DNA of 64,000 bases, from positions 124,001 through 188,000 of the forward strand of contig JAFSIQ010000039.1 in the NCBI GenBank assembly GCA_017439675.1. Reading direction: 5' to 3'. Positions 1-8,421 of this stretch are shown one piece after another. The notes beneath the pieces were generated by a model, which did not search any database, was not told the origin of the DNA, and was given only the letters and a program-made list of their open reading frames with translations. The first letter of the stretch is position 1. Each line of letters begins with the position of its first letter. The DNA comes from Lachnospiraceae bacterium (lineage in GTDB: Bacteria; Bacillota; Clostridia; Lachnospirales; Lachnospiraceae). Both the position numbers and the translations under genes were made by a program.

Positions 1-523
1 CACCCATCATCTTTGGAACAGTTGTATCCGCAGCAATGATTTCCTTACCTGTCTGTGTATATGCATACCAGTTTGTAGCCGTATTATTGGTGGTAAACAT
101 TGCCTTATTTCCCTCTTTGCTCAAATCCGCATTCGTATCCACAATGTCACCATTTAGGCTGATGCTCAACTGCATATACATCTCATCTTCTGATACTCCG
201 GCCTCTTCCATATTCCCAGAAAATGTGTAATAAAAAATGTTATCATTCAATACCATTTCATTGGCAACAAATAACTCCTCCGAAGTCATAGTTTGTGTTT
301 CCGCAGGTGTCACATAATATTTCTTTCCATCCTCTAATGTCTGCAATGTACACTGCGATGTATCGACACCTAAAGCCTCCACCTCTTCTGCAGTATATCC
401 CACCTTGGACATATGCGTAATTGTCCCGTCACTATTCACCTTATAATCAGCATACATACGACACCCTGACAAAGCAAATAGCATCACTACCAACATCATT
501 ACTCCACATACTTTTCTTTTCAT
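1..523 (-). CDS. Putative lipoprotein, C-terminal end beyond the window
   Basis: The frame is open from an ATG at 521-523 to the left edge, at least 174 residues, so the C-terminus is missing. An AAGGAGGA ribosome binding site lies just upstream of the ATG. The first 20 residues are a basic, hydrophobic signal sequence ending in the lipobox LSGC, so the mature protein should be lipid-anchored on the outer face of the membrane. The rest is polar with no further membrane segment visible. It resembles the small LppM-type lipoproteins of Lachnospiraceae only in general layout, and I cannot name a function. It follows the coiled-coil gene at 629-2230 after about 105 bp, so it may or may not share that transcript. 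Confidence 0.8.
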   Translation of the reverse strand, partial: MKRKVCGVMMLVVMLFALSGCRMYADYKVNSDGTITHMSKVGYTAEEVEALGVDTSQCTLQTLEDGKKYYVTPAETQTMTSEELFVANEMVLNDNIFYYTFSGNMEEAGVSEDEMYMQLSISLNGDIVDTNADLSKEGNKAMFTTNNTATNWYAYTQTGKEIIAADTTVPKMMG

Positions 524-564
524 AATAAAATCCTCCTTCTCCATATGGTCGCTATCTCACTTCT

Positions 565-583
565 CAGATATATTCTATATCTG
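565..583. promoter_or_regulatory. Short perfect inverted repeat upstream of the lipoprotein gene
   Basis: Two 8-bp arms, CAGATATA and TATATCTG, flank a 3-nt centre in the gap before the lipoprotein start. No T-run follows on either strand, so it does not look like a terminator. It could be an operator or a small leader hairpin; no binding protein can be named. Confidence 0.3.
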
Positions 584-628
584 CACAACCTTCTTTATTT
601 TGTAGTTCTTAATACTCACCTGTTGCCA

Positions 629-2230
629 TTACTCCACCACAGAAAAATCCATATCCGTAATGGTAAAGCTCTCGTCCTTTCGCTCTCCAAATTTTAACAC
701 ATTGCTCGCATCATAATCAATGTGAAATACCATATTGGCAAACCGATCTTTCTGCTCCAAACTCATGTTATCCATAACTAGCCCATCCAAGAATGTATCC
801 TGCTTATCCTGCATTTTCTTTAAATCGTATGTATCCTTTTGGGCTAAATGAACCAGAAACGAGTACACGTCACCATTGCGATATATTTCTTTTCCAAACT
901 TAATCTCATAGATTGCCATAAGTTCTGCCAACGTTGTCTTTCTATGCTTCCAGAGCTGTTCCAATAATTCTCCAAACAATCTTCCAAAATTTCCGGAAAT
1001 TCTTGTATCCTCTATCTCATCTTCAAACACATAATCCACGTCTCGTTGCTTTTTCTCCACCTTCTCGCCAAAATCTGCATTGTCCATCTTGCTCTCCAAC
1101 ATACGGTCAAGGCTCTCTGGAGAAAATGATTTCGTGAGCTTTGGCATGAAAAGTGGTGCCATCAACAGTCCCAACTGGTCTGCTCGGTTGTTGTCCATGG
1201 TCTTTTTCAAGGCGTCACGGAAATTAAAGACTGGACGCAATTTGCGAAGCTTGGCCCTAGCAATCATCTCATCTGCAATATTCTGCAATTCGATAGTTTC
1301 CTTAATCAACTCTCCATGCTTGATAATGGTCTTCTTAAGCTCCGTATCCAGTTTGTGAATCTCACTTAGGATAGCCGAGCTTGCAGACATTCCCTTGGCT
1401 GTGTGCTTTCCTGTCTCATCTACATCATCACTCTGGCTTGCCATCAGCTCTTTATTGGCATTATTCGCCTTGGCAAACGCCTTATCAATCAGTGCACGGT
1501 TTTTCTCAAAAAGCTTTGACTCTTCATCAAACCATCTAGCAACGGTCTCCATGTATTCCTCGCTTGCTTTTGCACCAGAGAATACATCATAGCTCAACAA
1601 ATCAAGAACTTCCTTCTTCTGCAACGCAAGCTTATTCACTTCATTATTGATTCGCTTAATTACCTCAATACCACCTGCAAAATTCTCGGATTGAATCATT
1701 TTCTCCAACAGAAGCTGCTGTACCGAAATATTGCTCTCATCCTTAATTTCCTTGGTGTCTAAGTAAAACTCAATTCCATCTGTGGTGACATGATAAAGCA
1801 CCACTCCATCCACAATCCGGCTGTCAATCAGCTTCACTCGCGCTGTCTTTTTCTTCTTTTCCTCTGGGTCAAAGTAAGGAAATGTGAACGCTTTTCCAGC
1901 ATTTTTAATCTTGTCAAATATATAACCAATGAGTTCCTTTTCTTCTTCCTGTTCTAGTTCTAACCGAAACTCTCTTCTTAAAATCTCCGCCAGGAATTTC
2001 TCATACTGCTCATAGGTAATCTCGCTCTCATGGAAATTGTTCTCGTTGATAAAATAACGAAGACTCGCCATGGTGATGTAGCCCATATCCAAATCCATGA
2101 ATTTACCATCTTTGTACTGAGAAAATGTAGTTTCACAGAGCACAAAAAACGGATAATACTTTTTTAAATTTAACATACGGTCCTTATGTTCACTCATAAT
2201 ATCATGAATCATAATATACTTCTCTGCCAT
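629..2230 (-). CDS. Coiled-coil protein of unknown function, faint resemblance to JetA/MukF-type kleisins
   Basis: The longest frame begins at a TTG at 2278, but the ATG at 2228-2230 follows an AGGAG site at good spacing and gives MAEKYIMIHD as the N-terminus, about 533 residues. The N-terminal third looks like winged-helix material (YITMASLRYFI, YEQYEKFLAEILRREF). A segment VTTDGIEFYLDTKEI followed by 'ISVQQLLLEKMI' resembles the pattern that precedes the helical region in JetA/MukF-like non-SMC subunits of Wadjet and MukBEF complexes. A long charged helical region (roughly residues 190-360) and an acidic C-terminal part follow. There is no signal peptide or membrane segment. No JetB, SMC-type JetC or JetD gene lies beside it: the next gene downstream is a lipoprotein and the upstream genes belong to an ABC operon. 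The kleisin assignment is a weak inference. Confidence 0.7.
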   Translation of the reverse strand: MAEKYIMIHDIMSEHKDRMLNLKKYYPFFVLCETTFSQYKDGKFMDLDMGYITMASLRYFINENNFHESEITYEQYEKFLAEILRREFRLELEQEEEKELIGYIFDKIKNAGKAFTFPYFDPEEKKKKTARVKLIDSRIVDGVVLYHVTTDGIEFYLDTKEIKDESNISVQQLLLEKMIQSENFAGGIEVIKRINNEVNKLALQKKEVLDLLSYDVFSGAKASEEYMETVARWFDEESKLFEKNRALIDKAFAKANNANKELMASQSDDVDETGKHTAKGMSASSAILSEIHKLDTELKKTIIKHGELIKETIELQNIADEMIARAKLRKLRPVFNFRDALKKTMDNNRADQLGLLMAPLFMPKLTKSFSPESLDRMLESKMDNADFGEKVEKKQRDVDYVFEDEIEDTRISGNFGRLFGELLEQLWKHRKTTLAELMAIYEIKFGKEIYRNGDVYSFLVHLAQKDTYDLKKMQDKQDTFLDGLVMDNMSLEQKDRFANMVFHIDYDASNVLKFGERKDESFTITDMDFSVVE

Positions 2231-2328
2231 GGTTAAACTCCTGATTCTAAATGTAGGACAATATCCTTCAGGGCACAAAAACCCATAATCTATTTAAGTG
2301 TACCACATTATGTTCTTTTTCTCCACAA

Positions 2329-2360
2329 AAAAATGCAGATATCTGAGTATCTGCATTTTT
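2329..2360 (-). terminator. Intrinsic terminator downstream of the ABC/XRE operon
   Basis: Perfect 13-bp arms (2329-2341 and 2348-2360) enclose a 6-nt loop. On the minus strand the stem is followed by a run of seven T, so it would stop transcripts arriving from the XRE gene at 2527. The A/T-rich ends make it usable in both directions. Confidence 0.75.
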
Positions 2361-2371
2361 CTCACTTCTAA

Positions 2372-2482
2372 TTGCGCACGCGCACTGCGTGTTATGATAT
2401 TATTGTTGTTGCACCCGATTTGTACAGCAGAGAGGGGGGGTCATTTCTTATGTCCGTTTCCTTTTGCCTAGGCAAGTTATAG
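2372..2482 (+). pseudogene. Possible decayed relative of the small-peptide gene at 23103
   Basis: The + strand carries an extended -10 (TGTTATGAT, with TATGAT at 2393-2398), TTGTTGT plus CAC shortly after, a G-rich ribosome binding site (AGAGGGGGG) and an ATG at 2450. The spacing and order are nearly the same as in the intact 36-codon gene at 23103-23213. Here the frame closes after 10 codons at 2480-2482, so any peptide is lost. It also contains a 12-bp perfect palindrome, TTGCCTAGGCAA (2464-2475). Homology is inferred from layout and patches of identity, not from an alignment score. Confidence 0.35.
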
Positions 2483-2526
2483 CACATAGTAATCATTCCT
2501 GCAACACTCATTTTAACATTCCATTC

Positions 2527-2724
2527 TCACTCATCTTCCCAGAACAGTTCATCCAAGGTTTTCCCTAAAAGCTTACAAATTGAACGACAAAGATTAATCG
2601 TCGGATTGTAATCACCCTTTTCGATAGCATTGATGGTCTGTCTGGAAACACCAACCTTGTCTGCCAGTTCCTGCTGCGACATATCTAGAGCAGCCCGGGC
2701 GGATTTCATTTTCAAATTCTTCAT
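2527..2724 (-). CDS. XRE/Cro-CI family transcriptional regulator (65 aa)
   Basis: This is a minimal single-domain helix-turn-helix protein: residues 5-60 contain the HTH_3 pattern SQQELADKVGVSRQT with the following INAIEKGDYNP turn. It is the size and type usually found beside small membrane proteins in Firmicutes, where it acts as a repressor of its own operon. It starts 3 bp after the stop of the membrane protein at 2728, and its ribosome binding site (GAGGAG) lies inside that gene's last codons, so the two are translationally coupled. Its targets are probably the promoter of this operon, which is inference. Confidence 0.93.
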   Translation of the reverse strand: MKNLKMKSARAALDMSQQELADKVGVSRQTINAIEKGDYNPTINLCRSICKLLGKTLDELFWEDE

Positions 2725-2727
2725 AGG

Positions 2728-3777
2728 CTACTCCTCATCTTCCTCTAACTGCTTGTTGTTGTAGATTACACGACCGATAAACACTGGCAAAATGTAAACA
2801 AACAGTAATCCCACAAGTAAATTTGTGCAACGAGTAGATAATACTCCATTTTCAATTAATGGCATACCATCAACAATATTTCCAATTCCAATTGCGATAT
2901 TTAGGAGTCCTATAGCCGAGAACATAATCACCACACCTTTTACATTCTCATAAAGAGACATATAGGCATCTTTCAAAATACAGATGGTTGCAAACACTGC
3001 AAGACTGATACATATCATCACCCATACACCTGCCATAGACATAAACAATCTAATTCCTGCAATCTCTTCCATCAGTGCAATAATTACCATACCAATCATC
3101 AAGGTAAAGAACGCATACTTGTATGCTACACCTCTTGCCAATAACTGACGTTCATCATAAGCACCCTTCTTGCATTCAAGGTCGACCTTACCACCCATCT
3201 TGCGAGTAATCCATACTAACAGAGCAACCAACACAAGTCCCATTGCGACACCACAAATCACGCCAAGCAAGTAGTAGATATTCTTAGCACCCGCTTCTTT
3301 AATGTTATATGCTACATCCACATCAAAGGTACCATTTTCTGCGAACGTATACTCTCCATCCGAGTAATATTCTCCCTTTCCTTCTGTCACAAGCTGTGAC
3401 AATTCCTCTTCGTTAGTGATAAAACGAAACTCGGTATTGTAATTACTAGCCTTCAGCTTCAAATCACTAGATTCCACCACCAAGTCTTCACCGGTACTAA
3501 AAAATACGACATCACCTGCCTCGTCATACACAACAAATGCAGTAATCAAACCTTCCGAATCATTCTCAATCTTTACATCGACAGCATATTCACCATCTTC
3601 CTCGAGAGTAAAAGAATTTCCCTCCATCGTTGCTGGAGAAGCCACTCCATCTTTCACCTCAACGGTTGTACTTTGGGTAACATCTCCCATAATCTCACCA
3701 GAGGTCATAAAGGAAATACCTACCAACGCCAATATTATAATTACTACCGAAAGTATTCTAATTAAAACCTTTTTCAT
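2728..3777 (-). CDS. Multi-pass membrane protein with extracytoplasmic N-terminal domain, partner of the XRE regulator
   Basis: 349 residues. A signal-anchor helix (about residues 5-25) precedes a beta-rich polar domain (about 30-165, with VEVKDG and ADVKIEND-like strands). A second membrane helix follows near 168-190, then a short cytoplasmic piece with the motif YDERQLLARG, then four more helices to about 338. A 'DERQ' motif between helices is familiar from small DUF2178-like membrane proteins encoded next to XRE regulators, but the large exported domain is not typical of those. Coupled to the HTH gene at 2527. Possible roles are sensing or immunity linked to the adjacent ABC exporter; this is inference from context only. 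Confidence 0.85.
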   Translation of the reverse strand: MKKVLIRILSVVIIILALVGISFMTSGEIMGDVTQSTTVEVKDGVASPATMEGNSFTLEEDGEYAVDVKIENDSEGLITAFVVYDEAGDVVFFSTGEDLVVESSDLKLKASNYNTEFRFITNEEELSQLVTEGKGEYYSDGEYTFAENGTFDVDVAYNIKEAGAKNIYYLLGVICGVAMGLVLVALLVWITRKMGGKVDLECKKGAYDERQLLARGVAYKYAFFTLMIGMVIIALMEEIAGIRLFMSMAGVWVMICISLAVFATICILKDAYMSLYENVKGVVIMFSAIGLLNIAIGIGNIVDGMPLIENGVLSTRCTNLLVGLLFVYILPVFIGRVIYNNKQLEEDEE

Positions 3778-3881
3778 CTGTATCTCTCCTCACAAATTTC
3801 ATCTTATCAAAATCTCATCTTATCATTGGAAACTCTATGACAACACACTTTATACTATCCTTGCATGCTATCATTCCATAC

Positions 3882-3974
3882 CTACATAAATCTTGACACA
3901 ATCATCAATACTACTATCATAATTGCAACTCTAAAAAATTTGGTTATTAATGCCTTAATTGTTTCATCCTTCAT
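3882..3974 (-). CDS. 30-aa hydrophobic peptide encoded between exporter and membrane-protein genes
   Basis: The minus strand carries an ATG at 3972-3974 preceded by a strong ATAGGAGGA ribosome binding site 6 nt away, and a frame of 30 codons ending at TAG (3882-3884). The product begins MKDETIKALITKFF, then a hydrophobic stretch rich in V, I, M and L, and ends SRFM, so it fits a single amphipathic or membrane-spanning helix. It sits alone between the permease (4088) and the membrane protein (start 3777), with about 105 bp on each side. It could be a small membrane regulator of the transporter or a type I toxin-like peptide. It is too short for most gene callers; coding is supported by the ribosome binding site and the helix pattern. 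Confidence 0.6.
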   Translation of the reverse strand: MKDETIKALITKFFRVAIMIVVLMIVSRFM

Positions 3975-4087
3975 AACGATTCCTCCTATCATTCCACTTA
4001 AATATTCTTTCGTCCTCAAGCTTCACGCTTCATCACTTATAAACTGTTTTTTCTAATGTATTCCTATCTAATTCATGCTTTTGCAAA

Positions 4088-5362
4088 TTAATCTGCCTTC
4101 TTCAAATCCTTCAACGCCTTTGATAAGGATATCGGATTACCATATCTTAATGTACCCATGCGGTAAATCTTTGCTGCAATCCAGCCTGCCACAAACACAG
4201 ATACAAACAAGATTACTGCTGATACTACAATCTCCCAGGTTGCCACAGAACCCATTCCAATTCGTACAAACATAGCCGAATAAGAGGATACTGGCAAGAA
4301 GGAACAAACCTTCATTGGCAAACCATCCGGATTCTGTAACTGGAACAACACTACAAAGTACACAATCATAATAACCATCTGAATACCACCAGCAACCTTG
4401 TTGATATCCTCTGTCTTTGAAACCAAAGCTCCAACTGCTCCATAAAGGAAGGCATAGAATAGAAAACCTCCAATACCAAAGATAGCAAATCCTACAAGGA
4501 CATTTCCTGGTATGTCTAAGATGATATCTAACTTATCACCCCAATAGGTGTGATTCATACTATAACCAACCAAGGCAGCTCCTAATATCAAACCAACCTG
4601 TACAACGGCAGCAACTGCTCCTGCGAACACCTTGCCGAACAAAAGGTAAGTAGAATCTATGCTTGTTACCAACACTTCGATGGAGCGGTTGCTTTTCTCT
4701 GTGGTAACGGAAGTTGCAATCATCACACCATACATAATAATCATCATAAAGATTACAATTACCAACACATAACAATACCAATAGCTATCCTCTGCATCCT
4801 TACCAAGAATTTGCTCCTCACATTCTACAACTGCTTCATATCCTTCCACAAAGGTGGCATAATCAATTCCATTCTCTGCACAGTAAATCTGCTTATGAAT
4901 CAAGGAAAGCACTTCATTGAAGATAAACTGGTTCTCGTCTGTAATATCACGATTCAACACATAATATTCATAGTTCAAATCATCCTTTACCAAAAATCCT
5001 GCTTCTACTTCCTCACTCTCAACCGCTTCCTTCAGCTCATCTACATCCTTCATAAATGTAAACTCTGCATTCGGAAATGTCTGTTCAAGAATTGCTTTCT
5101 CTGTGAAGAAGCCCTGTTCATCTACAATACCAAGCTTTGCAATATCTTGAGAGTCTTCCTCTGCGTCTTCACTATCCCAATCTGCCTGCTTATCATTATC
5201 AACGGTCTTCTCAATCCCTAACATCTCCGACATATCAACAAATCGCGGCAAAAACATAGCTGCTCCCAAAAGTACAGCAATCAAAATCGTTGTAACCATA
5301 AAAGATTTGTTCTTAATATAACTTAATAACTCAAATTCAAATACTGTCCAAAACCGTCTCAT
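4088..5362 (-). CDS. ABC-2 type transporter permease (NatB-like)
   Basis: 424 residues. The N-terminus reads FELLSYIKNKSFMVTT followed by the first membrane helix, typical of ABC-2 permeases of the NatB/YhaP group. A large extracytoplasmic loop (about residues 45-190) rich in Asp and Glu comes next. Five or six helices fill the second half, including a segment with TSVTTEKSNRSIEVLVTS, the family signature after helix 2. The ATG overlaps the stop of the ATPase gene by 4 bp (ATGA), so the two are translationally coupled and form one exporter. The substrate is unknown; NatAB-like systems export Na+ or confer resistance to ionophores and peptides. Confidence 0.92.
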   Translation of the reverse strand: MRRFWTVFEFELLSYIKNKSFMVTTILIAVLLGAAMFLPRFVDMSEMLGIEKTVDNDKQADWDSEDAEEDSQDIAKLGIVDEQGFFTEKAILEQTFPNAEFTFMKDVDELKEAVESEEVEAGFLVKDDLNYEYYVLNRDITDENQFIFNEVLSLIHKQIYCAENGIDYATFVEGYEAVVECEEQILGKDAEDSYWYCYVLVIVIFMMIIMYGVMIATSVTTEKSNRSIEVLVTSIDSTYLLFGKVFAGAVAAVVQVGLILGAALVGYSMNHTYWGDKLDIILDIPGNVLVGFAIFGIGGFLFYAFLYGAVGALVSKTEDINKVAGGIQMVIMIVYFVVLFQLQNPDGLPMKVCSFLPVSSYSAMFVRIGMGSVATWEIVVSAVILFVSVFVAGWIAAKIYRMGTLRYGNPISLSKALKDLKKAD

Positions 5363-6279
5363 GCTTCCTCACCTACCTTTGCCACAAAAATATCATTTAA
5401 TGATGGTTTATATGTTTCAAAATGCTCTACAGAAAATTCGTCTAACTCCGTCAATCTCTTTAACAACTGTTTTCTAGTTACACCATTTAACAATCTTACA
5501 ATCACGTCCTCCTTGGATGTTCCCGTCACTTCCACATAGTCCGCCAACTGTTTTTCCACCATCTGTCTCGTGTCTTCCGCAGTCATTCCAACACCGCTTA
5601 ACACCAATTGATTCTCACCAAACTCTCTCTTAATATCCATAAGATTACCACTCAACACTACCTCACCGTGATTGATGATTACTACATCCTCACAAAACTC
5701 CTCTACATAACTCATCTGGTGGCTCGAAAAAATGACAATCTTACCTTCACCAATTAATTCCCTTACTACATCCTGTAAAATCTGAGAATTCACAGGGTCC
5801 AAACCGCTAAAAGGTTCGTCCAATATCACGATATCCGGATTGCAAACCAAGGTAGACGCTAACTGCACCTTCTGCTGGTTACCTTTGGATAAGGTTTCTA
5901 ATAGCTTATCTTTATATTGGCTCACCTGCATTTTCTCCAACCATTTCTCAGAGTTTGCAATGGCCTCCTTCTTGCTCACACCACGAAGTCTCGCAAGATA
6001 CACCATCTGTTCTAGTATCTGTCGCTTTGGATAGAGGCCTCTTTCCTCAGGAAGATAACCAATCTGCACTTTTCTCGGATTAAACTTCTCTCCATCTAAG
6101 AACATCTCTCCGCTATTCGCATGGAACACATCCATTAGAATTCGAATCGTTGTAGTCTTACCTGCACCATTTCTTCCAAGTAGACCTAGCGCCTTACCAC
6201 TCTCCACGGAAAAGCTAATCCCCTTCAATATCTCTTTATCCCCAAAAGACTTTCTAATATCCTTTACCTCAAGCTTCAT
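5359..6279 (-). CDS. ABC transporter ATP-binding protein (NatA-like)
   Basis: About 306 residues from the ATG at 6277-6279, chosen over the upstream frame start (6309) because AAAGGAGG lies 7 nt before it and the protein then begins MKLEVKDIRKSF. Walker A is GRNGAGKTT (residues 35-43), the Q-loop region is YLPEERGLY (75-83), the signature is LSKGNQQK (130-137) and Walker B is VILDEP (151-156). The signature has Lys where LSGGQ has Gly, as is common in NatA-type proteins. A C-terminal regulatory domain of about 80 residues follows. It energises the permease encoded next (4-bp overlap). Confidence 0.95.
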   Translation of the reverse strand: MKLEVKDIRKSFGDKEILKGISFSVESGKALGLLGRNGAGKTTTIRILMDVFHANSGEMFLDGEKFNPRKVQIGYLPEERGLYPKRQILEQMVYLARLRGVSKKEAIANSEKWLEKMQVSQYKDKLLETLSKGNQQKVQLASTLVCNPDIVILDEPFSGLDPVNSQILQDVVRELIGEGKIVIFSSHQMSYVEEFCEDVVIINHGEVVLSGNLMDIKREFGENQLVLSGVGMTAEDTRQMVEKQLADYVEVTGTSKEDVIVRLLNGVTRKQLLKRLTELDEFSVEHFETYKPSLNDIFVAKVGEEA

Positions 6280-6368
6280 TGCGAAACCTCCTTTATTCTC
6301 ACCAAACAATCGTTCAAAATCACTGTGTCAAAATCTCATACTTCAGAATTTCAAGCGATACCTCATTG

Positions 6369-6548
6369 CTATGACAATGGTGTAACCACTGGCTTACCTT
6401 CTGCATCCAACAGCGGAGTTAAGCCTCCTGCATATCCACTTGCGTGAAACACGTAATTCACACCTGTTTCCCTATCTACCCAAATCTCTGTAGTTGTCAC
6501 TGCTCCTTGTGTGTACACCTTCTCAAATCTTTCATTCTTTGATGCCAT
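6369..6548 (-). CDS. DUF6440 family small protein
   Basis: About 59 residues from the ATG at 6546-6548, which follows GGAGGA at the right distance; the frame opens a few codons earlier at 6566 without such a site. The sequence FEKVYTQGAVTTTEIWVD, followed by GVNYVFHASGYAGG and LTPLLDAEGKPV, matches what I recall of DUF6440, a small soluble family of Firmicutes with no known function. It is the first gene after the strong promoter at 6603-6631 and precedes the ABC exporter genes by about 90 bp, so it is likely the leader gene of that operon. Confidence 0.88.
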   Translation of the reverse strand: MASKNERFEKVYTQGAVTTTEIWVDRETGVNYVFHASGYAGGLTPLLDAEGKPVVTPLS

Positions 6549-6602
6549 AATACATTCCTCCTTCAAATTCTTTTATTATTCTTATATATTGATTGTGAGC
6601 TT

Positions 6603-6631
6603 ACTATACTCCTTGTTTTACACTTTGTCAA
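6603..6631 (-). promoter_or_regulatory. Sigma-A promoter of the DUF6440/ABC operon
   Basis: On the minus strand a perfect -35 TTGACA (6626-6631) and a -10 TATAGT (6603-6608) are separated by exactly 17 bp. Transcription would start about 45 bp upstream of the DUF6440 start codon and read through the ABC genes toward the XRE regulator. Confidence 0.8.
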
Positions 6632-6734
6632 GTATATTTTACATAAAGTTTTATATTTCTTTCTTTTTGTCGTCAAAATCCCCATGATGTAAATTTCAAA
6701 ATCCAAGTGGATTTTCCAAAAAAACAGAAAAAAC

Positions 6735-6791
6735 ACCGGTTATAACAAGACAATTCAAAGTCTCCTCAGACGAAGTCTTGTTAAAACCGGT
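6735..6791 (-). terminator. Terminator of the polyamine/DUF350 operon
   Basis: Two 17-nt arms (6735-6751 and 6775-6791; one mismatch) enclose 23 nt that hold a smaller AGTCT/AGAC hairpin. On the minus strand the stem is followed by GTTTTTTCTGTTTTTT. It lies about 100 bp after the stop of the spermidine-synthase-like gene. The rest of the 6549-6889 gap holds only the promoter at 6603-6631 and AT-rich DNA. Confidence 0.8.
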
Positions 6792-6889
6792 ATTAATTAA
6801 AAACCATAATAATTCACAACACTAAATGAATTATTACTAAATTATAAGAGTAGCTAAATATCTACCCAAACGAAAATCTCATCAAACAA

Positions 6890-8395
6890 TCAGTTCCACA
6901 ATTCAACCGCCTTATTATAATAATCCATCAAAACAGGCTTTGTAAGACGATTAATTTCAACATGCTCAGCAACCTCATCCTTTCCAAACAAAAATAGTGC
7001 CGAAACATTCTCCTCCGATAAGTATCTTGTCTCTATATCGAATTGAATATCCGTGGACAAATCTTCCTTACTCGCCATATTAAAACCCCAATCTCCAAAT
7101 GCCGGAACCTGCAAATGATAAGGCTTTACATGAAACCCTTCGCTTTCTATTGTTTGGCTAATACACCAAAATGCGTTCGTTGCATAGTAAGGACTTGTAG
7201 ATTGTACCACCATCACACCAGAATCCTTTAACCTATTTTTACACATTCTATAGAAAATATTGGAATACAATTTATTCAACGATTCACTATTGGGGTCTGG
7301 AAGGTCTACAATGATAACATCATATATTTGCTCGGAGGCTTCCAAATATTCAAACGCATCCACATTATGAATTGACAATTTATCCGACTTCAGACTATTT
7401 TGATTAATTGCTGTAATATTAGGATTCGTGGAACACACTCGAATCATGCCTGCATCCAAATCTACAAGGTCGATTGTATCAACATCCTCATATTTCAATA
7501 TCTCTCTTACTGCCATACCATCTCCACCACCAAGAATCAGTATGTTAGAACGTGCACTTGCCACACTCATCGGAATATGCACCAACGCTTCGTGATACCG
7601 ATATTCATCCGCTGTAGAAAACTGGCAATTGCCATCAATATATAGACGCACATCATCTCTGTGCTTTGTAATCACAATCTTTTGATATTCTGTCTGTTCC
7701 ATATAGATTACGTGATCTCTATATAAACCATCCTCTATGCTATTTGAAATGTTATCTGCAAAGATCATTCCCATCACCATAAACAGAGCAATCACAATGG
7801 CGAGTACACGATATAACGTAATTCGAATAATCCGTTCTCCAAAACGCCACAAAATCAAAATGGCACATAGAATATTCAAAAGTCCACAGAGAAAAGATGT
7901 TGCAAAGTACCCTAGCTTTGGCAACAAAAGAAGTGGGAAAGCAACTGCACCAATTAATCCACCAATGTAATCAAAGCTGAAAATAGAAGAGAGGGTTACA
8001 GAAAGATTATTTTCATCCTCCTCAATAATTCTAGTCATAATAGGGATTTCTGCACCAGCAAGTGTACCGATAACAATAATCTCCAAATACATCACCACAG
8101 CATAGTTGGCAATATAAATATTAGACAGAAAAAGTAGAAGGGAGCTCACACCCCCAACTACTCCAATACTTAACTCAATTGTTGCAAAAACATTAAAAAG
8201 ATTCTTCTTAAAATACTTTGATAGATAAGAACCAAAGCCCAGTGCTGCCATATATAATCCTATGGTGATAGAATACTGCAGTGTGCTATTACCCAAAAGG
8301 TAAGAGCTTACAGCACTGATAATCAATTCATAACACATAGAACAGCCTGATATAATCAGTGTTGTCAGCATCAGAAGTCTATATTTCCTGCTCAT
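6890..8395 (-). CDS. Membrane-embedded spermidine-synthase-like aminopropyltransferase
   Basis: 501 residues. Residues 1-212 form about six or seven membrane helices, with the acidic motif GAEIPIMTRI near 114-123. Residues 225-480 are a spermidine-synthase-like Rossmann domain: YQKIVI (237-242), LYIDGNCQFS (251-260), the SAM-type glycine loop GGGDG (289-293), the acidic strand end VDLD (311-314) and the active-site region VDLPDPNSESLNKLYS. Soluble SpeE lacks the membrane half. The usual substrate of this fold is decarboxylated S-adenosylmethionine, which the decarboxylase encoded three genes upstream would supply, so the pair makes a coherent aminopropyl-transfer pathway at the membrane. The acceptor is unknown. 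It is the last gene of the 10733-6890 operon. Confidence 0.9.
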   Translation of the reverse strand: MSRKYRLLMLTTLIISGCSMCYELIISAVSSYLLGNSTLQYSITIGLYMAALGFGSYLSKYFKKNLFNVFATIELSIGVVGGVSSLLLFLSNIYIANYAVVMYLEIIVIGTLAGAEIPIMTRIIEEDENNLSVTLSSIFSFDYIGGLIGAVAFPLLLLPKLGYFATSFLCGLLNILCAILILWRFGERIIRITLYRVLAIVIALFMVMGMIFADNISNSIEDGLYRDHVIYMEQTEYQKIVITKHRDDVRLYIDGNCQFSTADEYRYHEALVHIPMSVASARSNILILGGGDGMAVREILKYEDVDTIDLVDLDAGMIRVCSTNPNITAINQNSLKSDKLSIHNVDAFEYLEASEQIYDVIIVDLPDPNSESLNKLYSNIFYRMCKNRLKDSGVMVVQSTSPYYATNAFWCISQTIESEGFHVKPYHLQVPAFGDWGFNMASKEDLSTDIQFDIETRYLSEENVSALFLFGKDEVAEHVEINRLTKPVLMDYYNKAVELWN

Positions 8396-8421
8396 ATTGT
8401 TTCCTTCTTCCGGTTATCATA

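Noticed and set aside
629..2230. A Wadjet (JetABCD) defence system
   Set aside because: Only a weak JetA-like protein is present; the flanking genes are a lipoprotein and an ABC/XRE operon, with no SMC-type ATPase or TOPRIM protein.
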